The notes beneath the pieces are model-generated. The model saw only the letters and a program-made list of their open reading frames with translations. It ran no database searches and was not told the DNA's origin. From Mytilus californianus (lineage: Eukaryota > Mollusca > Bivalvia > Mytilida > Mytilidae), in the NCBI RefSeq assembly GCF_021869535.1, contig NW_026262734.1, forward strand, positions 77,066,339 through 77,130,338: DNA of 64,000 nucleotides, given 5' to 3'. The position numbers and the translations under genes were made by a program. Positions 23,778-34,734 of this stretch are shown here, piece by piece. How positions within the stretch are numbered: position 1 is the stretch's first letter; each line of letters starts with the position of its first letter.

Positions 23778-24236
23778 AGGTTGCATTTCTGTAAATATTG
23801 ACAATGCAATTTTCCATATGAACTTCTTTTTCAGCTAAACCTGTACCACTTTTACTATGTAGTTTTGACAAAAAATACATCCTAGAATTGCAAAATGAAT
23901 TGAAAATTCATATGCACTTCTATTTTTTTTCAAAGGTAAAAATAAAGGGATGTGCGGCATATTTTCAACGTTTATATGCCCGAACTTTTAAGAGTTTAAA
24001 CGTACATTAAAATTCTGTACTTCCCGCTACCTTGACTTTAGGTTTTCCACAGATTTCAATTTGAGCGCTATGAATATGTTTATTTACTGGTAACATTCCC
24101 AAGTTTTGTCTCTGCGAGATGAAACATAGAGATCATATATGGGAACCAGTACGTAAACAACATTAATTATCTATGAATATTATATATCTCCCCAAAAGAG
24201 GCGTGGTTTGAGAAACAGCTGTACAGAGTGCAACAT
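23778..24236 (+). mobile_element. Diverged copy of the AGGTTGCATTT-ended element
   Basis: Same orientation and internal text as 24943-25394 (CACAGATTTCAATTTGA, GAGATGAAACATAGAGAT, TCTCCCCAAA-GAGGCGTGG). The right terminus is degraded (GTGCAACAT). Confidence 0.7.
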
Positions 24237-24942
24237 TTAATAACATATATTCAAATAGAAATTTCTTGAAAAATACTTTTTCGCACAACCACAGTTGCTG
24301 CACTGGTTCTAACTTTTCTTTCACAGTACATTTTATAACCCCATTCCTGTTCCATGTTTTTTTTTTGAAGAATTTGAAAATAAGACTTAAATTAATGTAA
24401 GCTTACCCTATGTGCATATATCCTGACATAAAATGCATAGGGCCTGTATGAAACTATTCTGATAACAAATTGAAATCATTTCACAATACAATTAATGTAA
24501 GTTAGTAGTTATTTTTTACAACATTCAAGATTATAGAATGCATCCAACCCGGCCTCTGTCTCCAGTCCACATCTGCTGTATGTCTATTTATCTTTAAAAA
24601 ATCACAATTTGTGCCTCAAATGGTCAGTGAAGAATTATTGTCACAATAATATTATCTCTTACTATATGTCTAACATAATTTGGTTAATATATGACTAAGA
24701 CGTTTTTAAAGAAAGCCATATTTGCAAAACCTGTGTGTTTGAAGTTAACAGTTTGTTATATGAATTCACTGAAAGTTGTATAGAACTGACTTTCGGAATC
24801 TGATTTTTGCAAAAATTAAAAGCAAAGTTATTGTTTTCTATACAGAATATCTTTATAATAATAAAGTCAGAGCCTTCACAGGCTGAATTATCTGTTTTTT
24901 GATCGAAAGTTTAGGGATTTTTCAGTTTTTTTCACTCAATAT

Positions 24943-25394
24943 AGGTTGCATTTCTGTCAATATCGACAATGCATTTTCCCCATAATAAATTATAAAAAAA
25001 AATTTACAACTTTGAATGGAATAAAAAAAAATTGAGAATGGAAAAGGGGAATGTGTCAAAGAGACAACAACCCGACCATATAGAGCAGACAACATGTTCA
25101 TATGCACTACTATTTTGTTCAACGGTATGTTCAACGTTTATTATAACAGTTTAAACTTACACTAAAATTCTGTACTACCCCTACCTTGATTTTAGGTTTC
25201 CCACAGATTTCAATTTGACCGCTATGCATATGTATATTTACTGGTAACACTCTAGAGTTATGTCTTTACGAGATGAAACATAGAGATTATATCTGGGAAC
25301 CAGTACGAAAACAAAAATTATTATCTATGAATTTTTCATATCTCCCCAAATGAGGCGTGGTGTGGGAAACAGCTGTATTTACAAAATGCAACCT
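24943..25394 (+). mobile_element. Inverted-repeat element AGGTTGCATTT...AAATGCAACCT, with inserted repeat
   Basis: Termini AGGTTGCATTTCTGT and ACAAAATGCAACCT form a ~15 bp inverted repeat with one mismatch. The body is a duplicate of 23778-24236. A ~60 bp mussel repeat with GTGTCAAAGAGACAACAACC is inserted at 25033-25093. No coding frame was identified. Confidence 0.75.
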
Positions 25395-25973
25395 ATATAT
25401 TTTCTTTTATTATCTGTTGCTAGGGTTTTTGGTTTAATTGATATTAAAACTAATGGAAAAAAAACTTTAGAGAGAAGCAGCAATTAATTTATGAAAATCA
25501 ACAATGAATTTATTGAATATAATATTAGGATTATCTACAAACGATATCGGAATCAGTTTTTTTTACATTTATTTTGAGTGTAAAAAAAATGTTATGGAGA
25601 CTTTACATTTTGTACGTTTCCTATTTGTTTTGTGTGATTCATACATGTATCTTGAGTAATACGACTTCGGTTTTTGAGTTAACTTTGTGGTTCACAGTTT
25701 TTTTCTATGTTATATGTGTTTTAGTGTGACTGCTCATTTTATTGTTCCTTTTACGTATGACTATTGTATCGTCTGTTTTTTTTTTTAACGTGTTGTTTTC
25801 GTACATATCTTCCTCTCTTTATTTTACGTATTGATAATAGGAGTAAAATGCAGGTTAAATAAATAAATGTTTTTTTAACAGAAAAGACTGCTTATAATTT
25901 AATTTTGACACAATTTAACACATTCGAAGAAGAGATAAAAACTGCAAAAATTATAAACTATTTCTTTTATTAG

Positions 25974-26045
25974 AGAATGAAGACTTACACAAGAACCGTA
26001 TGGGAGAACTTGAAAGCAAAATGACCCGACTGAAAGTGGCAAACG
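25974..26045 (+). CDS. Coiled-coil gene exon 7: 24-residue module (72 nt)
   Basis: The acceptor TTTCTTTTATTAG and donor CG|GTATGT bound 72 nt, phase 1-1. The peptide ENEDLHKNRMGELESKMTRL continues KVAN. Leu13, Met17 and Leu20 keep the core spacing of the 21-residue modules, but the N-terminal part is one residue out of step and three residues are added at the end. That gives a stutter in the coiled coil. Confidence 0.82.
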
Positions 26046-26339
26046 GTATGTTTATATAATTTGTTTTTACATTTTTACTTCCCCTTTCTGGCACTAAGGG
26101 TGAAATGAGATTCATAAGAATCAAATGAATAATGCCGAACTATTCGACTTATGTAATTGCATTAACTGTTAAAACAATAAGCTTGCTGTCAATTCAGTAC
26201 TGGTTCATTATGTGTTGTCACTGAACAGTCTAAGCATAGTCTGATCATATCCAAAATGACTGTGAATAAGTCTTAAAGATGACAGAAAGACTAAAAATGA
26301 CAGAATAATTTGTTGTTCAGTTTTTCAAGAATTTCTCAG

Positions 26340-26600
26340 AACAACATGGAAGTTGTAGGTCGACATTGCTATAATGTAAGTGCTTGTTTGAGTACAAAAG
26401 AGACATTTGAACTCATAAGTCGAAAATAAACTGAAAATGTCATGATATAAAGGAAAAAAGACCAAAAAGAAAAACAAGAGTATACAAATCAAAACAAAGA
26501 AAACTACAGACTGAGCAAAATGAACCACACCAAAAAAAACCGAGTATAATCTCGAGTGCTCCGGAAGAGTTAGCAGATACTGCTCCACATTTGGCACATT
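26340..26600 (-). repeat. Dispersed mussel repeat (minus copy)
   Basis: The text with AAGAGACATTTGAACTCATA and AGTGCTCCGGAAGAGTTAGCA is a minus-strand copy of the family seen at 40405 (+), 45130 (+), 52606 (+) and 62930 (-). The open frame on the minus strand here is repeat-derived. Confidence 0.7.
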
Positions 26601-27187
26601 TGTTTTAATCGTGTTTGTTCAAACCCGCTATAGTCTAATTCGATTATGTTGCATTTGGGAAAAAGGAGATCCGGATTATGGTACCAACGTTGTCATCTGT
26701 GAAACATATATTCCATTACAATCAACAAACTTGTGATGTGATCCGTAAAATGTTCGTAGGGATTATTTTTAACTTCATCACTTAGAACTCTTGGTTAAAT
26801 AGCTTCCTTGTGAGCATCACTCCTCTATCCAGGAAATCATTTTGGGAAAAACAAATGCTGGAATTTGTATAAATTGGGAGATGAATAAGTGACATGTAGG
26901 ATTTAATATTTCACTTTTTTTTCTGCTGTAGATATGTGTTCCTAGAATATTTGTAATCGAGAAAACCATATTAAAAGCCAAATGTTTATAATACATGTAC
27001 AAATAATATATTCGTACATGAAATACATTGTACATGCAATGCGCAATTGTTAACAACACACAGTTTAACCAATATGCAAAACAGGTAATACAGTTACTAC
27101 TTATGTAGCTTTAATCAATTTTTCTGTTTTGCTTTAAATTACATAAATTATGGGAAAGAGATGAAGAGTATTAAATGTGTGTTTCAG

Positions 27188-27250
27188 AAGCGAATAAAGA
27201 ATTACAAACAAAAAATAGGGAACTAGCTGAGGCAGTGAACCGACTAAAAG
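27188..27250 (+). CDS. Coiled-coil gene exon 8: three-heptad module (63 nt)
   Basis: The acceptor GTGTGTTTCAG and donor AAAAG|GTGCGT bound 63 nt, phase 1-1. It reads EANKELQTKNRELAEAVNRL then K: Asn3/Asn10/Val17 at a, Leu6/Leu13/Leu20 at d. The N-R-E-L core is shared with exons 4 and 5. Confidence 0.87.
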
Positions 27251-27456
27251 GTGCGTTTTCTTATTTTTATATGCTTGCAGGTGAAAATTTTGTAAATGGA
27301 CAAATACATGTACTCGTTTATTGATTCAGAAATTTGGAAATGATGATCTATTTATTTTCACTGAACTTTCTTTTGCTTACTACTTTGAGTGATGTAGAAA
27401 ATTGCGTCATGTATTTTTTAATAACGTAAGTTGAATTTATTCAACATTTGTTACAG

Positions 27457-27525
27457 GAAAGAATGAAGTCCTTCGAAAGAATATTAAAGAACAACCGGTA
27501 GACAGATTTAACCAGCTGGCGAAAA
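27457..27525 (+). CDS. Coiled-coil gene exon 9: end of the coiled coil (69 nt)
   Basis: The acceptor TTTGTTACAG and donor GAAAA|GTATGT bound 69 nt, phase 1-1, only 206 nt after exon 8. The peptide GKNEVLRKNIKEQPVDRFNQ then LAK starts like a module (Asn3, Leu6, Ile10). A Pro at position 14 should break the helix, marking the end of the coiled coil. Confidence 0.82.
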
Positions 27526-28022
27526 GTATGTTTGTTTTCATTAAAAACAATGCATTCTGAAAATTTGCAGTTTTGACTTGAATAAAAAAATGTTCAATTA
27601 CGATATTTGTTATTGCAGTTTGAAAGTTATCATTGAACTGTAAATCTACAAACGTAAACGGCGCGATAATCATTCTAATTAAGAAAACTATTACAAAAAA
27701 GTTGTGCATTGCTTTTTGCGCCAAAATAATATATATATATTACAGAATGAAAAAATAAACCAGGAACATACAATGATCAAATAAAGAATTGCCATCTTCA
27801 TTTACATGCAGTAAATGTAATGTTTTATCTAGCTACACTGTACACTGGTTTGTCAGGTTTTGTTGAAGAAGTTTAGTCATGGTTAGTAATTACCGGTATC
27901 GTGTGTACAAATTAAAGATGTATTTGTGTTCAATTTTATCATGATTGTTATTATATAAATACAAAAATGAATCAATGCACATCTAATGTCTAATTAATTT
28001 ATTTTTGACTTATTATTCTTAG

Positions 28023-28115
28023 TATCAGACAAAGAAGAAGACACGAAACTTGAGGATAAAAAAATATTTTTAATGGTGATATCAATTGTTCCATTGCCAA
28101 AAGATCTTAAAGATG
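28023..28115 (+). CDS. Coiled-coil gene exon 10 (93 nt)
   Basis: The acceptor TTATTCTTAG and donor GATG|GTACTT bound 93 nt, phase 1-1. A charged linker (SDKEEDTKLEDKK) leads into a hydrophobic strand IFLMVISIVPLP. The strand suggests entry into a second folded domain after the coiled coil. No family match is known to me. Confidence 0.7.
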
Positions 28116-28695
28116 GTACTTTTTATCTTATTGTTGTTTATTTGCTACATATCTCACATAATACATTTTTTTAAAACAATAAATTGTGGCTTATCTGTCC
28201 TTAAATATATATAGAAAGATTTATCTTCCATGATGTTAATTTATTGTATTTCCTTAGTTATAACTACAAAATCAACTAAGAACGCGATGCTTAATTTTTG
28301 TTACGGGTTTGTCAAATATTAGTTCATTTGAATGAAGGACATAAGTGTTGAAGATTTATGAGACAGCAAAACAACGTAGTAATTGAAATTTCTAGAGGGT
28401 TTCGACAATGGACAAGTGTATACAAAGTATAAAGCTCAATATCGCAATTGAACGGTACAACCATAACAAGTACAAAATGTAAGTCTCTACCGTAAGACAG
28501 ACCTTTATCACTACATACAAATGGAAATGAAATAAGAACAACATATACAGTTACACCGAGATTTGTCGAAAAGCAATCTTATTAAACATAAAAAAATCTT
28601 TATTTTCCGTTCATAATCCTGTTCATATATTGCATCGAAATATCTAAAACAGATGAATTTATATTATTTTCATTTAATTTGCTTTATATCTTTAG

Positions 28696-28746
28696 CAAAT
28701 AAAGGCAAAGTAACAGAACTTTCAAGATTTTTGGAAAAGAACTATG
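28696..28746 (+). CDS. Coiled-coil gene exon 11 (51 nt; 3' limit uncertain)
   Basis: After TATATCTTTAG the frame opens in phase 1 (ANKGKVTELSRFLEKNY). A donor ATG|GTATTA at 28747 gives 51 nt and keeps phase 1 with the next exon. The frame actually stays open to a TAA at 28839-28841, so this could instead be a longer terminal exon of an alternative transcript. The donor is weak, hence moderate confidence in the 3' limit. Confidence 0.5.
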
Positions 28747-29193
28747 GTATTAGAGATTTAAGTTTCATGAGTTTTGAGACAGAAATAACACAATTTGCTT
28801 TTAAAATACAAATTTTGACTTCTATTGTCGTTTTTATGTAAGATGTTTTTGTCTTGGTTTAAGCATGATATCGATCGATTAACACAAACACATCAGTGCA
28901 CTCTGTTACCAGTCCTAATTATTGGCCTGTTGCAGACGGTTGTACGCGGTCGTTGTCATAAAGAAATGATACAATAGCCTATCAATTTGCTAAAGATTAA
29001 TCCATGATTGTTTGCGATGATTCTTACATCTATTTTAAGTTACAAACAAATTCAGTCAGCGAAAACCGGTATATTTTAGTTATGCGTTTGAAGAGGATAT
29101 TTATAAAAAATGGAATTTAATAGGGTTTTTCATGGATGAGACAGAAACTCAACGAGAGCCACAACATTTAAGATATTTCGGGGTAAACAATCA

Positions 29194-30528
29194 GGGGCCG
29201 TGTCAATAAAAGTATCCTACGATATTTAAGGATGGCCTTAGGACATGTCTGAGACATGCCTTATGAAGTTAAACAAAGCTATCTTAGGACAGTCCTAACT
29301 ACAGTTGTCATAGGACCATCCTAACAAATTTATTTAATTGATAAACATATGTATAGATTTCAAGGAAATATATCTTGGTGTATTTCAGTAAATATGTAAA
29401 GGTTGTATCATTATGAAAAAAAAATTAACGATTTTTTTGTAGCATAATACTAATAGATACGTTATTATAGACTTTTGAAAATTATAAATGCATTTCATAC
29501 AACACAAAACTATATAGTCCCAGCACTTTGTTAGAAGCGATAATCGTGCTTTAATTTTATCTATACAAACTAGAGTTTTTTCATGAGGTCCACTAGATTT
29601 CATTACATTTATTGACTCAGCCTTAGCTAAAAAAAAGGCCTGGTTTTCGAAAGTATCTTATGACTAAGTCGACATGTCTAATGATGGTCTTATGACATGT
29701 CATAATCGTAAGATATGTTTTCGAAAGTGTCCCAAGTTACGATATGTCATAACTTTTGTCGTAAACTTAAGACGCCTGGCGACATGACTTATGATGGTCT
29801 TAATATTATTACTAAAATTTTTTACTTTAATTTTAAGATTAATTTTCATGTATAAATTCATGTTTATTACAATACGAATGATAGTTGTGTTGCTCAGTGT
29901 TCAAAAAAGGGCAGCACGAATTATTCTAATTGAGCGAAATAATATGATGTCGTCAAACATACTTTTTGGAGAGCTACGATTGATACCCATTTCATATGAT
30001 TTTGTATAAAGAAAAGCAATTTGTGTTCCTAAAACACTTCACCAAATGAATCCGGAATCTCAATGTCTTTATATATGTGTAAGTTCTAGAACACTCAGAC
30101 AAAGTTCTTGCAATTAACTCAAATTGAAGACTAGAAACGCTCTTTGTTGATATCTAGAAGTATTTTATGGATCAAATATGTCTACGAATTCAAAATAATG
30201 TAACATAATCGAATCTTTAACATATGTTAAAGAATATTCTGTTTAATTAGTTTAATTCTAATAACAATATAATAGTTTAATATTGTACAAATGTTGTATT
30301 AGTATTTTTATTATTGACACTATGCCATATTTGTTTTTTATTTGATATAGGACATCGTTACTTTTAAGACTATCCTAAGACCATCATAAGACACCTATTT
30401 ATATATCATAACTTTAGGACAATATTTAGGACAAATCGTATTTTAGGAGACTTTCGATAACTTGACTTAAAACTAAGACCATCCTAAGACACGTCCTAGT
30501 CCTAGCACAGCTTCGTTGACACGGCCTC
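29194..30528 (+). mobile_element. Inverted-repeat element with repeated TCCTAAGA/TCTTAGGA motifs
   Basis: Ends GGGGCCGTGTCAA and TTGACACGGCCTC (one mismatch) enclose ~1.33 kb. Both flanks carry many subterminal motifs such as CTTAGGACATGTC, AAGACCATC-TAAGAC and TTATGACATGTC in both orientations. A LINE fragment sits inside. The outline is typical of a non-autonomous DNA transposon that took an insertion. Confidence 0.65.
29791..30118 (+). pseudogene. LINE reverse transcriptase C-terminal fragment
   Basis: The frame from 29791 contains LSVQKRAARIILIERN and then LFGELRLIPISYDF, ending with a stop at 30007-30009. Past the stop the same frame continues RKAICV-KTLHQMNPE and LRQSS. The K-x-Q-K-R-A-A-R-I-I motif and the following L-x-x-L-x-x-L-P-I are diagnostic of the C-terminal part of many non-LTR reverse transcriptases. 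It is a short, dead remnant, different from the LINE at the window start. Confidence 0.7.
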
Positions 30529-32451
30529 AGCTTCATAAATAGACCAATGTTCGTTTAGGGATAAACAATCAGCTTCATAAATTGACCAATGTTCGTATAC
30601 CAGTTTTTCTTGGATTTTGATATTTTAGACTAAGCTTTGGATAACTGATTGGTTTTTATATATTCTTTTTAAATAAGGCATAATACCTTAAATCTAAAGT
30701 ATATTTTGTGTGAAATAGATGTTTTCAAACACAATTCGTCTTTCTAATTTAAAATGTTAAAATGGCAAGTTTACTTTTAAACTAATAAAAAATTTAATTC
30801 GATAACATCAAATAATTTGATTCACTTTTACCACATATTTTTACGTTTCTACGACACTGTATCTACTTTATGTACAAAATATAACAATAAAAAAAGCGAC
30901 AAGAAAAACAGTGAAATTATTCAAATTTTGTTTATGTTTTGTTGGTCTTTTATAAAAAAAATGGCTTTAATTATCCAAAGAATAATGATAAATTACTGTG
31001 TTACTCTTCCATTTTTATGACTATCTAAAGAGTAAGACTAAACAGATGCATAAAAATTAGCAGAGAAATTGATGACTGCGAAAATGAGTTAGTAATGATC
31101 CTTAAAAAATGCCAAAATCGATATGATTTTTAAAGTTCCATTATGAACCCTTTAATACTAAACGGTATATTTTCAAACTGTAGCAAAACAAAAAAATATA
31201 AAGGTTACCTTCCTACACGTTATAATAATAAACTGAAAACGAGAAAAGTATAATATATCCGATAACGTTCTTCTTTTTAGAACGTTATTAAAAGTCAAAC
31301 AATATTCCAGTTTGTAATTGTAACATCTAAAAACAATATGCAACAATTATGCCAATGTGTAAGTGGTGCAGATCTATTCACTTTACCTTTCAAAAAAAAA
31401 AAAGGAAATAATAAGTGCATTGAATGCTTGTAAATGAATTGCAGTTCAAACCCAACTGCTACAATTTATGTTAATGATAGGTGTAAACATATGTTGTAAA
31501 GTTCAATCCGACAGACACAAATTATCTAGGTCCTTATATATTGATTTGATTGTTGGTAGCTTAAAGTTCAGTGACAACGAACTTGGTTTGTAAATAAATG
31601 AAAATGATTTTATGTCATCAATCGCTTCAAACAGGTATTCTTGTTTATTATTTTACCTATAGAAATTGTTCATGATATGCAAGCAACAATAGGTAATGAA
31701 GTGTAAAAAGTGTACAGAAAAAGTATATTTATATTTTTAGAATAATGTGTATCTAATATAACCGATTCTGATTACCGATTACACAATCTTATTTAAATAC
31801 TTATACTTATAGTGTTATGTAGATTTGTCTATCAAAATTGTGAAGATTGGTAGCAAGATATATGAAAAACATCTACCAGCTAACGCAATTACGGAACTTT
31901 TTATGATGCGTCATAATATAATATTGAACATTTCTATGTTTGTCGTTCTTTCGATCAACCGATTATTCTCCTTGGATAGTATGTCATTGGCATCAATGTT
32001 ATTTCTCTTACCGAGAATAAAAGAAAATATGAAAAGATTGCGCCAAGGATGTGCTTTTAAAATGAGCAAAACAGTTTTCTTGCTTCCAAACCTTTTGTGG
32101 CTAGGGTGAAATTAATTAGAATCATACACAAGATGAAACGTCGTACGGATGAATTGCATTCCTCTCTCAAAATAAGCATATTTCATTCATAATTTTGACC
32201 AACTGTTTTTATTTCAAATCAATGAGGTGAAAGACACATGACCTACCTTTACCTTAGAATAATAGCATTATGTCAAACAAAAGATCAGAAATATACAAAT
32301 TTAAGAGTCATAAAGAATATTTGAAGTTAACAAAAGCAACTAAAGGGAACTTTGATTGCTGAAAGGTAATCATGCCGCCCTATTTATGACGATTAAATAT
32401 GTATGTTGAAATAACTTGGTATTTTAAAAATGATATTAATGTATTTGACAG

Positions 32452-32529
32452 GATCGAACTACACAAATAATTTTATGATAACAGTCAATGACAAATATAA
32501 CAGAGGATTTTTTGAAACGACATTTGAAG
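32452..32529 (+). CDS. Coiled-coil gene exon 13 (78 nt)
   Basis: The acceptor GTATTTGACAG and donor TTTGAAG|GTAATA bound 78 nt, phase 1-1. It reads GSNYTNNFMITVNDKYNRGF then FETTFE, alternating as two possible beta strands. No family is recognised. The phase and multiple-of-three length link it to the flanking exons. Confidence 0.68.
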
Positions 32530-33176
32530 GTAATATACTTTAATCAATTCAGATTTAAGACCAAGTATAAAGAGGATTTACATTAACTTCAAATAGATGG
32601 GTACAGGACAACACAGAACTCTGATTTTTGAACTTGAACAAACATATTTTTTTTTTAGTCTATTTTTAAAGATAAAAAATATACCAATTAACCATTATTA
32701 TTCTGTTGCTACTGTATAGACAAATTTCTTCCAGTCAACTAAAATCGGTTAACTCTCAGACTGTTTGAAGTGTGTTTAGCAGCTGTAATTTATCTTTGCA
32801 AGACAGTCAAAACGGAATTGACTATCAAGTCATAAAACAGTTTTAATGTATGGATATGTCCAAGGACGTTAAGATGAATTGCTGTTTCAGATATTCTATG
32901 TACATGTATAAGTTTCTCCTCTAATACATACATCAAGCAAAATGCAATTTTGAAGTGTTAGCAAGTGGACATTGACATTGTTCTGGATTAAATTAACGGT
33001 TATTGTGTATGTTGAACAAGTGCATAAATGGAAAATTATATCAAACAGTTATTGCGCTTTTAAAACTCATCTTGCTAAGTCGAAGACTTTTTTTATTGTA
33101 AGAGTTATCTCCCCAAAAACTGTTTTCCTGTTTGTCTCTAGCTTGTTTTTGTATTTTCTGTCTGATACTTTTAAAG

Positions 33177-33199
33177 ATATATATATATATATATATATA
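33177..33199 (+). repeat. (AT)n microsatellite
   Basis: A run of alternating T and A. A second tract lies at ~34204-34224. Confidence 0.9.
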
Positions 33200-33334
33200 A
33201 CTAGTGCCAAATGTTTGCTTAGTTGTGATAAAGATATAATACATTTTGTCTAAAACGATCCAATAACATCTTATTGGAGTTTTTGCCCCTAAAATGCTTT
33301 ATTTTAAAGTAAATTCTCATAGATCTATGATCGT

Positions 33335-33700
33335 AGTTATCAAAGGTACCAGGCGTTTGACACGCAAGACGCGCGTTTCGACTACACAAGACTCGTCAGT
33401 GACGCTCAGATCAAAATAGTTTGAAAGCCAAAACAAGTACAAAGTTGAAGAGCATTGAGGACCCAAAATTCCAAAAAGTTGTGCCAAATACGGCTACGGT
33501 AATCTATGCCTGAGATAAGAAAATCCTTAGTATTTTGAATAATTCATACATTTGCAAACAGTAAATTTATAAAAATGACCATATGATTCATATTCATGTC
33601 AACACCGAAGTGCTGACTACTGGTCTGGCGATACCCTCGGGAACGAAACGTCCACCAGCAATGGCATCGACCCAGTGGTGTAAACAGTTATCAAAGTTAT
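33335..33700 (+). repeat. Mussel ~355 bp repeat unit, complete
   Basis: It begins AGTTATCAAAGGTACCAGGC and ends with a second AGTTATCAAA, so the start of a neighbouring unit is kept. It contains ACGCGCGTTTCG near the start and GGAACGAAACGTCC near the end, an inverted pair. Diverged fragments of the family also occur at ~35766-35822 and ~36775-36832. Confidence 0.85.
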
Positions 33701-34659
33701 GAGGCCTTTTTCAAAATGTTGGGTGACATATGACCTTAAAAATATCAGCTTGAAGTGACCATGAAGAAGTCAAATTTGCACATACCTTTTGGAAATTATC
33801 TAGAAACCATATATTTTTTAAAACGGCATACATGAACCTATCATTTCAGACAGGAAGTGACATTTTATAAACCTGAAGTAGAAAATTATCTTGTATAACA
33901 GGCATAAGTATACACAAACTTTATATATTTGTAATCTTTGTAAATTTGGCTGTTATTTGAGACCAAAAGGAACGTTTAATTTCCAAACAGGGAGTAGCCA
34001 ATTATCTCTCTTGTAACAGGCATAAGTATACACCAACAATTTATTTTTGTAATCAGTGTAAACACAGCTATTCTTTCAGACCGGACGTGACATTTTATTA
34101 ACCGGAAGTTGACAATTATTTCCCTTGCTATTGGGATATAGAGACAACTCCGCCTTCACGGTGTCCAGTGCTCTAAACCATTCTGCCACTTACACTGCAC
34201 TAATATACATATATATATATATATGAATATCAATTTACAATAAAGTATCTGTACTAAGGTAATAAAACGAGTAAATTAGTACTAATTACAATTTACAAAA
34301 TGACTTTTTTTAATGAACAGACTGTGTACAATATTATTAATGTTCATATTTCTCAGAACCATACTTGTCATTTAAACTTTCAGCTCAACCAAAGTCTACG
34401 ATCTATCTCTATAAACTGGAAAAGGGGCGTGGTTAAATCCATAGATAAAAGGGATATAGTTTATAAAGAGTTAAATAATTAAATAACTGATGCATCGTAC
34501 AATCGAGTCACTGATTTTTAAAACGCATGTTTGCTATCAAAAATACTTATCTATAATTGTCATTATACATTTCAAAGTTTAAATGGTGTTGTTGCCCACA
34601 GTGTATTTATAGCTAATATACATAAATACATGGTATATTCAATGTCGGTTTTTTTTTAG

Positions 34660-34734
34660 ACCAGAAAGATTCATTAGATAAGGGGACTGTCGAATGCTTA
34701 AATAACAAAGTAGGAGAACCAGAATGGAAATTGG
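34660..34734 (+). CDS. Coiled-coil gene exon 14 (75 nt)
   Basis: The acceptor GGTTTTTTTTTAG and donor ATTGG|GTATGT bound 75 nt, phase 1-1. The peptide DQKDSLDKGTVECLNNKVGE then PEWKL is hydrophilic and probably flexible. No family is recognised. Splice sites and phase agree with the gene model. Confidence 0.75.

Larger units (their letters stand above)
28747..32451 (+). other. Intron 11 region, mostly mobile DNA
   Basis: It contains the inverted-repeat element at 29194-30528 with a LINE fragment inside. A frame at 31825-32109, after GTTATGTAG in phase 1 (LSIKIVKIGSKIYEKHL...), could hide another exon, but no convincing donor keeps phase, so I did not call it. Confidence 0.4.

Noticed and set aside
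31825..32109. 94-codon frame that might be exon 12 of the coiled-coil gene
   Set aside because: An acceptor in the right phase exists, but no convincing donor keeps phase 1, and the later half is simple hydrophobic text.
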